Source of the DNA: Candidatus Angelobacter sp. Gp1-AA117
GTDB taxonomy: Bacteria; Acidobacteriota; Terriglobia; Terriglobales; Acidobacteriaceae
DNA: 64,000 nucleotides
Direction: 5' to 3'
NCBI GenBank assembly: GCA_003223515.1
Contig: QHVI01000050.1
Coordinates: 1-64,000 of the forward strand
The notes below the pieces were generated by a model. It saw nothing but the letters and a program-made list of their open reading frames with translations. It had not been told where the DNA came from and did no database searches. Positions 36,399 through 47,006 of this stretch are shown here, one piece after another (the stretch's first letter is position 1; each line of letters starts with the position of its first letter). The position numbers and the translations under genes are program-made.

Positions 36399-39300
36399 CT
36401 AAGGCCGCAATGAAAGCAGATCGTTGACTGGTCTCCTGGTATTGAGCGACCTCTGATATTCTCGGTGTGCGGCGTCATGGGGAAAATGTTGCGGCTCAGG
36501 ATAGGGATAGCTGGACATCCCATGAAAAGGCAGCGGCTCCACGCTGCGGGCATACGCAGTGTTGGCGTCTGCATCTTTGGCCCATCCATCTACCAGCAGA
36601 AGGAAATCGCGGGTCCACCCTCTGGCTATAGGCGGTAAGCCTTTTGCCTTGAAGAGCAGGCGCAACTCGTCCCCGGAGCCCATGATGACTAGGCGGTCGT
36701 CTGCGCTGGTGAGAAGTTCCCGCACCTCGCCGTAACGGGTGTACAGACCGGCGGTAGGATTCCACATGGTCGTGGCAGACCACTCCTCATAGCTGAAGCT
36801 TTCCGGTTGGGTGCGCGCCGGGTGAATCCTCGCGTGAGAAAAGCCGCGGTAGCGCAGGTCGGCGGTTTCAGGGTCGAGCCTGGTGAGCCTGACCGACGGC
36901 GCAGAAGTTTTCTCGCTGAGATAAATTTCGTCCCAGTAGAGGCACATGTTGGTAACAATCCGGACTTCCCGCGCTGAAGAGAGAAATTTTCCCGTAAGGT
37001 CCACCACCAGGCTTTTCTGCTTGCCGGAGGGAACCCCCATGTCTTCCACAACAGTCTTCCAATGGCCGGAGGAATCTTTGACCTGAATATAAGGAAAGAT
37101 TAATCCATCCTTGCTTTCCTGGGCAGCGGACATGAAGGTGCTGCCGTCTGCCCAGTCGATCCATCCATCAAGAACCAGCACAGCACGATTCTCAGGGGCA
37201 GCCTTGCCGAAATCCAGATCAAGGGTATGCAGTTCGGCAGTGCCTGCATAATTATGTTTAAAGCCGTCTACATAGCGAGCGTCATGCTTGAGCAATTGCG
37301 GCAGTACGTCGTTGCCAACTTGGTCGGTGGCGCGCACAGGGTAAAGCTTATGCTCTACGCCGAACAGGCGGAATGGCGGAAACGGCGGGCCTTTGAATTT
37401 GTCATTGGTAAAGACTTCCTCCCCGGCTTTATGATCAACGGCGATGAGCTGCACTTTGTCGAGGTAGGAAACCTCGCGCAATTCTTCCGTGATCCTGATC
37501 TGATAATAACCATCACTCGCCTGAAGCGTAGCTCCGGGAATTTTAATGTGCTCGCGATGGTTGACAGGGAAGAACTGGCCATCGCCATTGCTCGCACCCA
37601 GGGGCGCCACGCCCAGGACGTCAGTGATGAATTCGAACTTTTCACCGTTCCAGGCGAAGATCATGGGACACGATCCGGAGAGCCGTGGCTTCTCCTTGTA
37701 CGCGAATTCCTTACCCGCGACTTGCCGGGTTTCGTTCTGCACCAGACCGTTGGGCCAGGTGATGCGAACCGTGTCTACTTCCGAATAGTCACGCAGCCCG
37801 AAAAGCAGCGGCAGTCCGGCGTAGATGCGCTTCTGATACCATGCTCCGGCCTTCACCTCCACTACTGCGCCTTGTGGCTGCTTCAGGTTTTTTACTCCTT
37901 CCAACTGGACTTTTAGAAAACGATTTGAAGTCGCAGTGTTATTGGCAGCCAGTTCTAGGTTGCCTTCGGAGGTAATCACTGCGAGATCAGGCCGCCCATC
38001 ATTATTAAAGTCGGCTTCAGCCATGGCCACAGCGGCGGGGAGCATCTCAGTGGTGGAGCGCAGGAACTTGCCCCGGCCGTTATTGCGGAACACAGTGGTG
38101 TTTACAACTATGTCCGCCAGGGAACGATCAGTAAGGTCGGAGACAACCACCGGCCCTTTCTCCTGTATTCCGGCATTGCTTTCCACCAGCTTGCCATGCT
38201 CATTGATCAGCACCCGCGGACCGCTGGAACTCGCTACCACCAGATCAGGCCATCCATCATTATTCAGATCGATTGCCTGAATTCCGGACGCACCCTGCAT
38301 CGTGCCCGGAAGGACTCTTGCCTGGTAACGACCCAGCAACTGGTCCTGATAGATGACGATTCTTCCATCGTCGTACTGAACGGCCAGATCCATCTCATTG
38401 TTGTCAGGCACCAGTTCGAATGTGGCCGCGTCTACGGCATGCCCGGCTACGAAAGGGAAGCGGCTGGTCTGATCGCTGAAGCCCGCGCTGCCATCATTGC
38501 GAAGCAGCACCGATTGTTCGCCCAGCAGAAGCAGATCAAGGTCGTAATCGTGGTCAAAATCGAGCCAGACGGCTTTTCTGAAATGCCCTTCGGGGAGCTT
38601 TGCGGCAAAGGCTTCAAATTTGCCGTTATGGTTCACGAACAGCGATGTGCCGGTTGAGGTGATCACCGCAAGGTCGGCCAAGCCATCATTATTGAAATCT
38701 CCGGGAGCTATGGAGATCACGTCGCGCAGATTTTCGAGGCCGGAATCAGCGATTGGCGTTGTTCCATTCTTCAGAAGGATCACACCATTCTTCGACCATG
38801 CCAGCAGGTCTGGCTGGCCATCGCCATCAGCATCGATGACGGTCATTCCGGCGCTGCGCGCATCCAGCCCGGAAGCCACTTTGCGCGGCTGGAACTTGAA
38901 TGCTGGCGATGCCGTGTCAATCTCAAAGTCGCTGTCCAGTGCTGCGACGTCGTAGATTTCCGAATAAAAACTCCATTCAGGATCTTCAGGAACCGCGGCC
39001 CCTGCCTTCCTTTTCTTTATTTCGTTGAAGAGTTCCAGCTCGTGTGCAGCGTCTTCCTTACGTCCGGCTTCACGATAAGCGTTATAAAGCTGAAAGTGAG
39101 GGGCGGCAAAGTTAGGATTCAATCGGGATGCAGTCTCGAATTGCGGCAGGGCCTGATCGGATTTGCCGGTCAGCTTGTATTCGATACCGAGATTGTAGTG
39201 AGCTACGGGCTCATCAGGAACGAGCCGGATCATGCCTTCAAACTGCTGGATTGCGGCGGCATGATCGAATTCTTTCTTATAGGCTATTCCCAGGTTGAAC

Positions 39301-39611
39301 CAGGTGTGCGGAATCGCGGGATCTTCTTTCTGTGCTTTCTGCAGTTCAGCCATAGCTTCTTTGGCTTTTCCGGCGCGCAACAGGGCCAGCCCATAATTCA
39401 CGCGATCACGAGTAGAGGCGGGTGCCAGATCGAGCGCCGCCTTGAATTCCTCCACGGCTTTGATCTGGGTCATGGGATTTTCGTAATACGCCTTTCCCAT
39501 GTTGCGGTGATGCCATACCTGCTCGCGCACATTGGGAGGTAGTACAGGAGTGGACGACAGCAGTGCAACACTGAGCGCACCAATAAAAAGAGCGCGAGCT
39601 TTCTGCGTCAT
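36399..39611 (-). CDS. Secreted TPR + FG-GAP/VCBS repeat protein (about 1070 aa)
   Basis: Signal peptide start MTQKARALFIGALSVALLSS; TPRs; DADGDGQPDLLAW, DFNNDGLADLAVI repeats. Confidence 0.88.
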   Translation of the reverse strand: MTQKARALFIGALSVALLSSTPVLPPNVREQVWHHRNMGKAYYENPMTQIKAVEEFKAALDLAPASTRDRVNYGLALLRAGKAKEAMAELQKAQKEDPAIPHTWFNLGIAYKKEFDHAAAIQQFEGMIRLVPDEPVAHYNLGIEYKLTGKSDQALPQFETASRLNPNFAAPHFQLYNAYREAGRKEDAAHELELFNEIKKRKAGAAVPEDPEWSFYSEIYDVAALDSDFEIDTASPAFKFQPRKVASGLDARSAGMTVIDADGDGQPDLLAWSKNGVILLKNGTTPIADSGLENLRDVISIAPGDFNNDGLADLAVITSTGTSLFVNHNGKFEAFAAKLPEGHFRKAVWLDFDHDYDLDLLLLGEQSVLLRNDGSAGFSDQTSRFPFVAGHAVDAATFELVPDNNEMDLAVQYDDGRIVIYQDQLLGRYQARVLPGTMQGASGIQAIDLNNDGWPDLVVASSSGPRVLINEHGKLVESNAGIQEKGPVVVSDLTDRSLADIVVNTTVFRNNGRGKFLRSTTEMLPAAVAMAEADFNNDGRPDLAVITSEGNLELAANNTATSNRFLKVQLEGVKNLKQPQGAVVEVKAGAWYQKRIYAGLPLLFGLRDYSEVDTVRITWPNGLVQNETRQVAGKEFAYKEKPRLSGSCPMIFAWNGEKFEFITDVLGVAPLGASNGDGQFFPVNHREHIKIPGATLQASDGYYQIRITEELREVSYLDKVQLIAVDHKAGEEVFTNDKFKGPPFPPFRLFGVEHKLYPVRATDQVGNDVLPQLLKHDARYVDGFKHNYAGTAELHTLDLDFGKAAPENRAVLVLDGWIDWADGSTFMSAAQESKDGLIFPYIQVKDSSGHWKTVVEDMGVPSGKQKSLVVDLTGKFLSSAREVRIVTNMCLYWDEIYLSEKTSAPSVRLTRLDPETADLRYRGFSHARIHPARTQPESFSYEEWSATTMWNPTAGLYTRYGEVRELLTSADDRLVIMGSGDELRLLFKAKGLPPIARGWTRDFLLLVDGWAKDADANTAYARSVEPLPFHGMSSYPYPEPQHFPHDAAHREYQRSLNTRRPVNDLLSLRP

Positions 39612-41338
39612 CGTGGAACGACTCCCCGGCCTTCTTCGATGTAACTGATCTTGTTCACAGGAACGGTGACTGATTCCACTCGTCCGCTGGGCCACCTGAT
39701 CTCGATGTGGTTAATGGTGGTGGCACCCCCCAGTCCGAAATGAACGCGGCGGGTGCTCTGCCCGGCGTAGCCATTCCCGCCATCCACTTCACGAATCTGC
39801 GTGATGCCGCCGGCTGCCACCTTGACGCGGGCGCCGATGGCATCCCGGTTGGATTTGGTGCCAATCAGTTTCAGCTCGATCCAATTTCCGGTGCGCTCGC
39901 TTACGTTGTGAAAGAGGAGCAAGGGCTGATCGGCATTGGTTTGCACCATGTCGAGTCTGCCGTCATTATCAAAGTCACCAATTCCAATGCCGCGTCCGTC
40001 GAACTGGTTGTCAACCCCCGCTTCAGCAGAAATTTCCTTGAAGGTGCCGTTTGCCAGATTGCGGAATAAACGCTTCTTCTGGTAGCCGCTCCAGGTACGA
40101 TTGCCGATATCCGGCCAGTTGCCGGGATCGGTAATGTCGAGGCCCGGCGTAGTGATTACAGGCAAGATCAACGGCACATAGCTTTCAGGACCGGCAGAGC
40201 GCAGCCCGTTCACAACGAAAAGATCCTGCCATCCATCATTATCAAAATCGGCGAATTTGGCTGCCCAGCCCCAGCCGGTGTCGCAGGTGCCGGTTTCGCG
40301 TGAGACATCAGTGAACGTGCCGTCGGCATTGTTGTGCCACAGCATGTTGCACTCTTTCATGTACTCGTCGGTGATATTGGTTACGTAGATGTCCATCCAG
40401 CCGTCATTGTCGTAATCGGCCACATCTACGTTCATACCTTTCTTGGTGTCCCAGCCGGTGGCTTTTTCAGTGATCTCGCGGAAGGTTCCGTTGCCGTTGT
40501 TCAGGAAAACATGGTCGGTGCCATAGTCACAGGCAATGTAGATATCCTGCAGGCCATCGTTATTCAAGTCGCCGTGGCCGACATCGAGCACCCAGCCGGT
40601 AACGTTTGCCAACCCGGCCTTCTGCGTAACCTCCTCGAAGCTTCCTTTGCCGGTGTTGCGCCATAGAGTTACGCCGCCGCCATTGGTGGCGTTGTCAAGA
40701 TCATTGGGCAGCACATGGGGGTCTTTCAGGTCGAGCAGGTTGACCGGTTTGAAATAATTGCCGAAGAGCAGATCGAGATAGCCATCATTGTCATAGTCGA
40801 AGGCAATCACCGCGATGGAGTTTCCGAATTTATTCAGCCCTGAGGTGGCGGTTACGTCCTTGAATTTTCCATTGCCCTCGTTGTGATAGAGGATAGGAGT
40901 GCCGAAGCGCGCAATTAGCAGATCGAGCTTGCCATCGTTGTCATAGTCGAACCAGAGAGCATCGGAGACCACCGACAGAGGATCATTTCCTCCGGCTACC
41001 CCGGCTTTTGCCGCAACATCAGTAAAGGTAAAGTTGCCATTGTTATGAAAGAGATGATTGGGTTTGCCGGTATCCGAATCCGTGATGAAAATATCTTCGA
41101 AGCCATCATTGTCATAGTCGCCCACGGCCACGGCGGCTCCGCCGGAGGTGAACATGTGAAGAACATCGGCATTCTTGCCGTGGAACGTGTGTGTATGGTG
41201 CTGCACGCGCATCCCAGCCTTGGCTGCGATTTCTTCGAAGCGCACAACCGGCTGTGAATTCTGGGCGGCAGGTGCGCCGGCTTGGAATACCAGGACGAAA
41301 GAGAGCAGCAGGGCTTTTAATTTTGAGAGCTTGTCCAT
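39608..41338 (-). CDS. CRTAC1-family FG-GAP/ASPIC-UnbV protein
   Basis: DYDNDGFEDIFIT repeats; GARVKVAAGGITQIREVDGGNGYAGQSTRRVHFGLG. Confidence 0.92.
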   Translation of the reverse strand: MDKLSKLKALLLSFVLVFQAGAPAAQNSQPVVRFEEIAAKAGMRVQHHTHTFHGKNADVLHMFTSGGAAVAVGDYDNDGFEDIFITDSDTGKPNHLFHNNGNFTFTDVAAKAGVAGGNDPLSVVSDALWFDYDNDGKLDLLIARFGTPILYHNEGNGKFKDVTATSGLNKFGNSIAVIAFDYDNDGYLDLLFGNYFKPVNLLDLKDPHVLPNDLDNATNGGGVTLWRNTGKGSFEEVTQKAGLANVTGWVLDVGHGDLNNDGLQDIYIACDYGTDHVFLNNGNGTFREITEKATGWDTKKGMNVDVADYDNDGWMDIYVTNITDEYMKECNMLWHNNADGTFTDVSRETGTCDTGWGWAAKFADFDNDGWQDLFVVNGLRSAGPESYVPLILPVITTPGLDITDPGNWPDIGNRTWSGYQKKRLFRNLANGTFKEISAEAGVDNQFDGRGIGIGDFDNDGRLDMVQTNADQPLLLFHNVSERTGNWIELKLIGTKSNRDAIGARVKVAAGGITQIREVDGGNGYAGQSTRRVHFGLGGATTINHIEIRWPSGRVESVTVPVNKISYIEEGRGVVPR

Positions 41339-42096
41339 AGGTCCCTCAGGTCGGTATCCACGCGCTTGTTGGGATCGAAGTTTGCCTCAATAGCTTTTTG
41401 CAGATCGTCTCCCTGGCGTTCCAGCCTCGTCTTCAACTGCTGGTTGTCGGGAAACTGTTTCAGCCCTTCCTGCCAGACCGCCCGCGCTTTCTCCAACTGA
41501 TCGGTTTTCCAGTAGCCATCTCCAAGAGCCAGGTAGGTCTTTACGTAATAATTTTTCTTCGGGCCGGGCGACTGAACCTTCATAGCCTTTTCCAGGTCGG
41601 CTACTCCCATGGGAGCGCGGTTGAAGATCTTCGGCCAGAAGAGATAGCTCATCCCGCGGGTATACAAATTGATCCAGTTTGGTTGCAGTTCCACCGCCCT
41701 GGTGAATTCATTCAACGCTTTGTTGGCGAGGATTACCTGGGTGATCGAACCTGCCACGGGGATTTTGTCCACGTAGGCAAAGCCAAAGTTCAGGTGGAGA
41801 TTTGCGGACTGCGGTTTGGCGGCAGACAGCTTCTCAAAAAAGCTTAGCGCCCGGTCAAATTCCTTACTTTTGATTGCGGCTTGGCGGTACTCGCTGGCGT
41901 ACCTGAGATTATCGGGATCATCTGTGACTGCAGATTCCAGGTAATGCAGTGCATTGGCGAAATCGTTGGAGCCCAGAGCTTTCATGGCCTGCTGATAATC
42001 AGAGTCGGAGGCCCGGCTTGGGCCGGAAAGCAGGCAGACAGCCAGGAATAAAGAGAGCGAATAAGAGAGTTTGCGGATCATCGTTTTGTCTCCCAC
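41317..42096 (-). CDS. Secreted TPR protein
   Basis: Signal peptide; tetratricopeptide-like helices. Confidence 0.75.
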   Translation of the reverse strand: MGDKTMIRKLSYSLSLFLAVCLLSGPSRASDSDYQQAMKALGSNDFANALHYLESAVTDDPDNLRYASEYRQAAIKSKEFDRALSFFEKLSAAKPQSANLHLNFGFAYVDKIPVAGSITQVILANKALNEFTRAVELQPNWINLYTRGMSYLFWPKIFNRAPMGVADLEKAMKVQSPGPKKNYYVKTYLALGDGYWKTDQLEKARAVWQEGLKQFPDNQQLKTRLERQGDDLQKAIEANFDPNKRVDTDLRDLWTSSQN

Positions 42097-43847
42097 GGCT
42101 GGATGTTGGTGGTGGGCTGGCCTTCTACGATCTTGTACCAGTGATCAACCGGCAGCGCAGGCACAACCTGCTTCAGGCCGGAGGGCCAGCGAATCTCAAT
42201 GTTTGTAATTTTTGTGTTCTTTCCCAGGCCAAAGTGGACGCGCGTGGTTGACTGGCTGGCAAACCCGTTGCCTCCATTTACATAGCGCAGCCAGGTCTGG
42301 CCATTGGCGGTGAGGCGCACCTGTGCTCCCACGGCAGCGCGGTTGGACTTGGTTCCTTCCAGCAGGAATCCCATCCAGTGAGCGCCCGTAGGCAGGATGT
42401 TGCGATAGAGATAAGGCTCGTCATCGGCGTTGCTCACGAACAGGTCGAGACGGCCATCATTGTCGAAATCGGCAACTGCGATACCTCTGCCATCTTTGGT
42501 TGAATCCAGTCCGTGACGCGCAGCTTCGTCTTTGAAAATATGGCCTCCCTCGTTGTGAAACAGCCGCTTTTTCTCGTAGCCGCTCAGCGACTTGTTGCCG
42601 ATCGGAGGCCAGTTGCGCGCGTCGGCGAAATCAATGTCAGGCTTGGTGACCATGGCAAAGATGTCCGGCACGTAGCTTTCTTTTCCGGCTGAAACCCAGC
42701 CGTTCATCACGTAGAGATCGAGCCAGCCGTCATTGTCATAATCGAAAAACTTACCCGCCCAGCCCCAGCCGGTATCATCGGTGCCGGTCTCGCGCGAGAT
42801 ATCAGTAAAGGTGAGATTGCCGTTGTTATGCCAGAGAAAGTTCCCCTCGCGCATGTAGTCGTCGGTGATGTTGGTGACGTAGATATCGAGAAGGCCGTCG
42901 TTATCAAAATCGCCCCAGTCGGCGTTCATTCCTTTCTTGGTATCAAAGCCGATAGCGCTTTCAGTGTTGTCGGTGAAGGTGCCGTTGCCGTTATTCACGT
43001 AAAAGCGATCGGTGCCGAAATCATTGGCGACATAAAGGTCTTCCCATCCATCGTTGTTGGCGTCGCCATGCCCGAGGTCGAGTGTCCAGCCGGTGGTGTG
43101 GATACCGACGCGCTCCGTAACTTCAGTAAAGGTGCCGTTGCGGTTGTTGTGGAAGACAACCACTCCGCCGCCATTATTGGCATTCTCGAAGCTCTCCGGA
43201 AAAAACCGGGGCGTGCCGGGATGGAAGATATTGATGGGCTGGAAATAACAGCCGATGAACAGATCAACGTAGCCATCATTGTCATAATCAAAGGCGATGG
43301 CCTTGATGGCGTTCATGTAGCGGTCCAGTCCCGCCTCTTTGGTTACATCGCGGAATTTTCCATTCCCGAGGTTTTCGTAGAGGATGCTGTGGCCGAAGCG
43401 GACCACGAAGAGATCAGGCAATCCATCATTGTTATAGTCGAACCACAACGCCCCGGATGAGGCATTGGCTTCGTCATTGCCATTGGCCACACCGGCTTTT
43501 TCCGCAACATCGGTAAAGGTGAAGTTCCCGTTGTTGCGGTAAAGATGGTTTTTGCAGGTGGAGCAGGAGTCGGTGACGAAGATATCTTCAAAACCATCGC
43601 CATCAAAATCAGCCACGGCGGCCGCGGCGCCAAGCTTGGTGTAGCCCTGCATGATTTCCGCATACGGGTTGTCGAAGCGGCGGGTATGATGGCGCGCGGA
43701 AGCGCCAGCCTTATGAGTCACATCTTCAAACCAGCGCTGGCCCGGCTGGTTTTGCGCGGCGGCGGCATTGCCCACAAACGGATGCGTACCCAGCATCGCC
43801 ACCAGCAGGAGCAGAGCAGGGGCCGGGTTATGCGGCGACAGTCGCAT
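42078..43847 (-). CDS. CRTAC1-family FG-GAP/ASPIC-UnbV protein
   Basis: DFDGDGFEDIFVTD, DYDNDGYVDLFIG; GAQVRLTANGQTWLRYVNGGNGFASQSTTRVHFGLG. Confidence 0.92.
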   Translation of the reverse strand: MRLSPHNPAPALLLLVAMLGTHPFVGNAAAAQNQPGQRWFEDVTHKAGASARHHTRRFDNPYAEIMQGYTKLGAAAAVADFDGDGFEDIFVTDSCSTCKNHLYRNNGNFTFTDVAEKAGVANGNDEANASSGALWFDYNNDGLPDLFVVRFGHSILYENLGNGKFRDVTKEAGLDRYMNAIKAIAFDYDNDGYVDLFIGCYFQPINIFHPGTPRFFPESFENANNGGGVVVFHNNRNGTFTEVTERVGIHTTGWTLDLGHGDANNDGWEDLYVANDFGTDRFYVNNGNGTFTDNTESAIGFDTKKGMNADWGDFDNDGLLDIYVTNITDDYMREGNFLWHNNGNLTFTDISRETGTDDTGWGWAGKFFDYDNDGWLDLYVMNGWVSAGKESYVPDIFAMVTKPDIDFADARNWPPIGNKSLSGYEKKRLFHNEGGHIFKDEAARHGLDSTKDGRGIAVADFDNDGRLDLFVSNADDEPYLYRNILPTGAHWMGFLLEGTKSNRAAVGAQVRLTANGQTWLRYVNGGNGFASQSTTRVHFGLGKNTKITNIEIRWPSGLKQVVPALPVDHWYKIVEGQPTTNIQPWETKR

Positions 43848-46254
43848 AGCATTTCTCGACGAGCTTCTCCACTCCCTCAGTGATTTCAATGATGCGGTTT
43901 ACCGCTACATTCTCAAACGTCTGAACGATTCCTGAAGCCGGCCAGCGAACCACCAGCTTGTCCACCTTTTCATGCTGGTCAAGGCCGAAGTGCTGGCGCA
44001 GGGAGCTCTGCGATCCATAACTGTCACCCAGCACGATCTCACGCGATTGCTGCATACCTCCGGCAAAGATGGTGATACGCGCTCCCACGGCATCACGGTT
44101 TGATTTGTTGCCGACCAGTTCGACCTGGAGCCAGTTGCGATTGACTGCTACACAGTTCTTCAGAAGCGCATGACGGTCCGTAGAGGCCGCCACTGCAATG
44201 TCCATCACGCCCCGATTCCAGAAATCTGCGATGGCCACGCCACGGCTGTTGAGCAGCAGGTCCGTGCCCGTGGCATTGCCTGCTTCAGCGAAGGTGCCGT
44301 CTTTATTGCTGCGCAGATAACGGTTCCGCTCCCAGCCGTGCCACGAGGAAGAGCCGAAGCTCTCAGGATCGAAGAATTTTCCGGTTTTATAGATGTTCTG
44401 CTGGGTGACGACATTGTTCAGGAACTCCATCTCGATCTCAGTTCCTTTTTCGTTATAAACCCAGCCATTGGCCGCATAGATGTCCTGCCAACCGTCATTA
44501 TCGAAATCCGCGAATACCGCTCCCCAGAACCAGCCGGGCGGATTGGCGTTGGCTTTCAGTGTGACATCTTCAAATGTGCCATCGCCTATGTTGCGCAGCA
44601 GCGTATTGCCCGAAGCCATCTGCTTGAACACTTTGATAAAGCTGCCCATGCCTGATTGCCTCATGATCTGCATATAAAGAGGCATGTCAGTCTTCCAGGT
44701 GCCCTGGGTCATGCATTTAAGCATGTACCGAAATACCGTGGGCGCTTCGGCATACCATGCATGCTCGGAGCGGATGTGCGTCACATAGAAATCGAATTTG
44801 CCGTCATTGTCATAATCGACATAAGAAGCGCTCATCCCCGCGCCATAGGCGAGAGTATTGCTCTTGACCGTGATGTCCGTGAAAGTCCCGTCGCCATTGT
44901 TGCGATAGAGAGTCTTGCGTCCGAAATCATTCACCACGTAGAGATCTGGATAGCCATCATCATTGAAGTCGCCCCAGACCGCGCCCAGGCACAATCCTGT
45001 TTCTCCTACGCCGGCCTGCTCCGTCACATTCGTGAAAGTTCCGTCACCATTATTGTGGTAAAGCTGGTTGGGCTCTCCATTACGCGCATAAAAACTTGTA
45101 GGGATGTCTTTGCGCGGGTCCATGTACCTGCCGACATAGAGATCGAGGAACCCATCATTGTCGTAATCAGCCCATGCGGCTACGGTGGTGCAGCAGTCTT
45201 CGCCGATGCCAGATTTTTTGGTGACATCGGTAAAAGTGCCGTCCCCATTGTTATGGAACAACTGGTTGGGTTTGAAGGTGCGGCTTACGAAGAGATCTTT
45301 ATGACCGTCATTGTCATAGTCGGCGAATACAGCCACGCTCGCGCCATCCAGACCCGCGAGACCGGCTTTCCGGGTTACGTCTTCAAAGGTTCCATCACCG
45401 CGATTGCGGAAAAGCTTCGACTCGACTCCATCAGGAATGAACAGGTCATAGAAGCCATCATTGTCATAATCGACAGCGGTAATGCCTCCCGGTCCGTAAC
45501 GGATCATGCCGAAGCGCAGCGGCTCAGTGAGAAATGCCGGATAGAACTGATTCTGAAAATCTATTCCTGCTTCACTGGCTACATTCACAAAGTGGGGCCG
45601 GTCTGAATAAATTCTCTCGCCGCTGATCAGTTTGTGTGAGGTGAGTTGAAGCGAGCAGCCGTTGCGCTCCCATTCTGTATGCAAGTAAGCGCGGTCGATG
45701 CAGGTTCGTTGCGCGCCGCGTGGCGTGCCAATGTGCTCAAAGCGCACGCTGGCAATCACTGATGTCGGAGACTTCCAGAGCTCGAGACGGTGGAGGTGCA
45801 GAGCGATCTCCTCCACGTCATCAAATGACTCCATGTACTTGCGCCACTCGGCAATAGCGCTCTGGCGATCAAGAATTGCGTCGCCACCGCTGAACCGCCA
45901 GGTTGAGATTCCATCGCGCTCCGATTCCAGTTCCGGCCTGTTCAATCCCAGGATGTTCCCGGAAAAGTGCTCGGCGTAAAAGCGTTCCAGGCGGGAGAAA
46001 CGCAGTTCCTTTACTGCATCGATGAACATGCCCAGCGTGATTACCAGCAAACGGCCGGTCTGAAAGAACTGCTCTCCATTTTTCTCGATAGACCCGGCGA
46101 ATGGCAGTTTGGATAACACCCCCGTCCCGGATGAGGAAAAGGCTTTCCGCAATATTTCGGCTGGCTGTGTGAATATGCGCACGCTCTGCACCCGTTCTTG
46201 TCTTGAGACAGGCAAGGCCGGGGTTTTTGCGGAATTTGAATTGCAGGTGCGCAA
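43828..46254 (-). CDS. CRTAC1-family FG-GAP/ASPIC-UnbV protein with extra N-terminal domain
   Basis: DYDNDGFYDLFIPD repeats; GARITIFAGGMQQSREIVLGDSYGSQSSLRQHFGLD. Start uncertain. Confidence 0.85.
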   Translation of the reverse strand: MRTCNSNSAKTPALPVSRQERVQSVRIFTQPAEILRKAFSSSGTGVLSKLPFAGSIEKNGEQFFQTGRLLVITLGMFIDAVKELRFSRLERFYAEHFSGNILGLNRPELESERDGISTWRFSGGDAILDRQSAIAEWRKYMESFDDVEEIALHLHRLELWKSPTSVIASVRFEHIGTPRGAQRTCIDRAYLHTEWERNGCSLQLTSHKLISGERIYSDRPHFVNVASEAGIDFQNQFYPAFLTEPLRFGMIRYGPGGITAVDYDNDGFYDLFIPDGVESKLFRNRGDGTFEDVTRKAGLAGLDGASVAVFADYDNDGHKDLFVSRTFKPNQLFHNNGDGTFTDVTKKSGIGEDCCTTVAAWADYDNDGFLDLYVGRYMDPRKDIPTSFYARNGEPNQLYHNNGDGTFTNVTEQAGVGETGLCLGAVWGDFNDDGYPDLYVVNDFGRKTLYRNNGDGTFTDITVKSNTLAYGAGMSASYVDYDNDGKFDFYVTHIRSEHAWYAEAPTVFRYMLKCMTQGTWKTDMPLYMQIMRQSGMGSFIKVFKQMASGNTLLRNIGDGTFEDVTLKANANPPGWFWGAVFADFDNDGWQDIYAANGWVYNEKGTEIEMEFLNNVVTQQNIYKTGKFFDPESFGSSSWHGWERNRYLRSNKDGTFAEAGNATGTDLLLNSRGVAIADFWNRGVMDIAVAASTDRHALLKNCVAVNRNWLQVELVGNKSNRDAVGARITIFAGGMQQSREIVLGDSYGSQSSLRQHFGLDQHEKVDKLVVRWPASGIVQTFENVAVNRIIEITEGVEKLVEKCYATVAA

Positions 46255-46363
46255 GTTTTCACAGGCAATGTGTCATCCATATGAAGCGGTCAACACCGGT
46301 ATTCAGCACTGAACCTCTGTGCCATTGGTCGGAAGAAAGTGTGCAAGGACGGGAGAAGGAAAC

Positions 46364-46942
46364 ATGAGGAAAATAGTGAAAACCTGCCTCATCGCTGCTT
46401 TGTGCTGTGGATTCGCATTTGCAGTAGAGCAAAGTTGGGCGGCTGCGAAGGTTCATCCTGAGACAGCCGATGATAAGAATAAGAACAAGGACAAGGATAA
46501 GGATAAAGACAAGGCCGGCAGCGAGCGTGAGCAGGAGCGCAATAAGCAGATTGTGCGCCAGGTATTCGATGACCTTTGGAGCAGGGGCCGCTACGAGCTG
46601 ATCGACAAACTCTACAGTCCAAACTGCGTCGTACATTCACCGGGACTGAAGGGCACTTCGCTCAACGAAGCAGTGGAAGAAGGCAAATCATTTCGCACTG
46701 CTGCTCCTGACCTCAGGATCACTCCGGACAAAATCGAAGCACGCGGAGATATTGTGACAGTGGAATGGACCGCCAAAGGCAAGAACACCGGCAGAGGAGA
46801 TGGAATTCCGGCAACAGGCAAATCAGTCCACATGCGCGGAAACAGCACCTTCAAGCTGGCCGACGGCAAGATCATCGAAGTCACCAACAACTACGATCAA
46901 AATGAGTTGTTCCGGCAGTTGGGTGTGAATCCCAGAAAATAA
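46364..46942 (+). CDS. Secreted SnoaL-like (NTF2-fold) protein
   Basis: Signal peptide MRKIVKTCLIAALCCGFAFA; VRQVFDDLWSRGRYELIDKLYSPNCVVHSPG...ATGKSVHMRGNSTFKLADGKIIE. Confidence 0.8.
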   Translation: MRKIVKTCLIAALCCGFAFAVEQSWAAAKVHPETADDKNKNKDKDKDKDKAGSEREQERNKQIVRQVFDDLWSRGRYELIDKLYSPNCVVHSPGLKGTSLNEAVEEGKSFRTAAPDLRITPDKIEARGDIVTVEWTAKGKNTGRGDGIPATGKSVHMRGNSTFKLADGKIIEVTNNYDQNELFRQLGVNPRK

Positions 46943-47006
46943 CCAGCGAATGCTGCCGGACATAATTCCCTACAGCCATGTGGTCCTGACGTGAGGAGGC
47001 CATCTC

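Noticed and set aside
39700-45500. Regularly spaced 'ccatcattgtcatagtcg' motifs, CRISPR-like at first glance
   Set aside because: They are codons for repeated Ca-binding DYDNDG motifs of FG-GAP proteins, with irregular spacing and continuous ORFs.
44656-45606. 316-aa + strand ORF rich in Ile/Val
   Set aside because: Antisense to FG-GAP repeats; IVIVI runs are the complement of DYDNDG codons.
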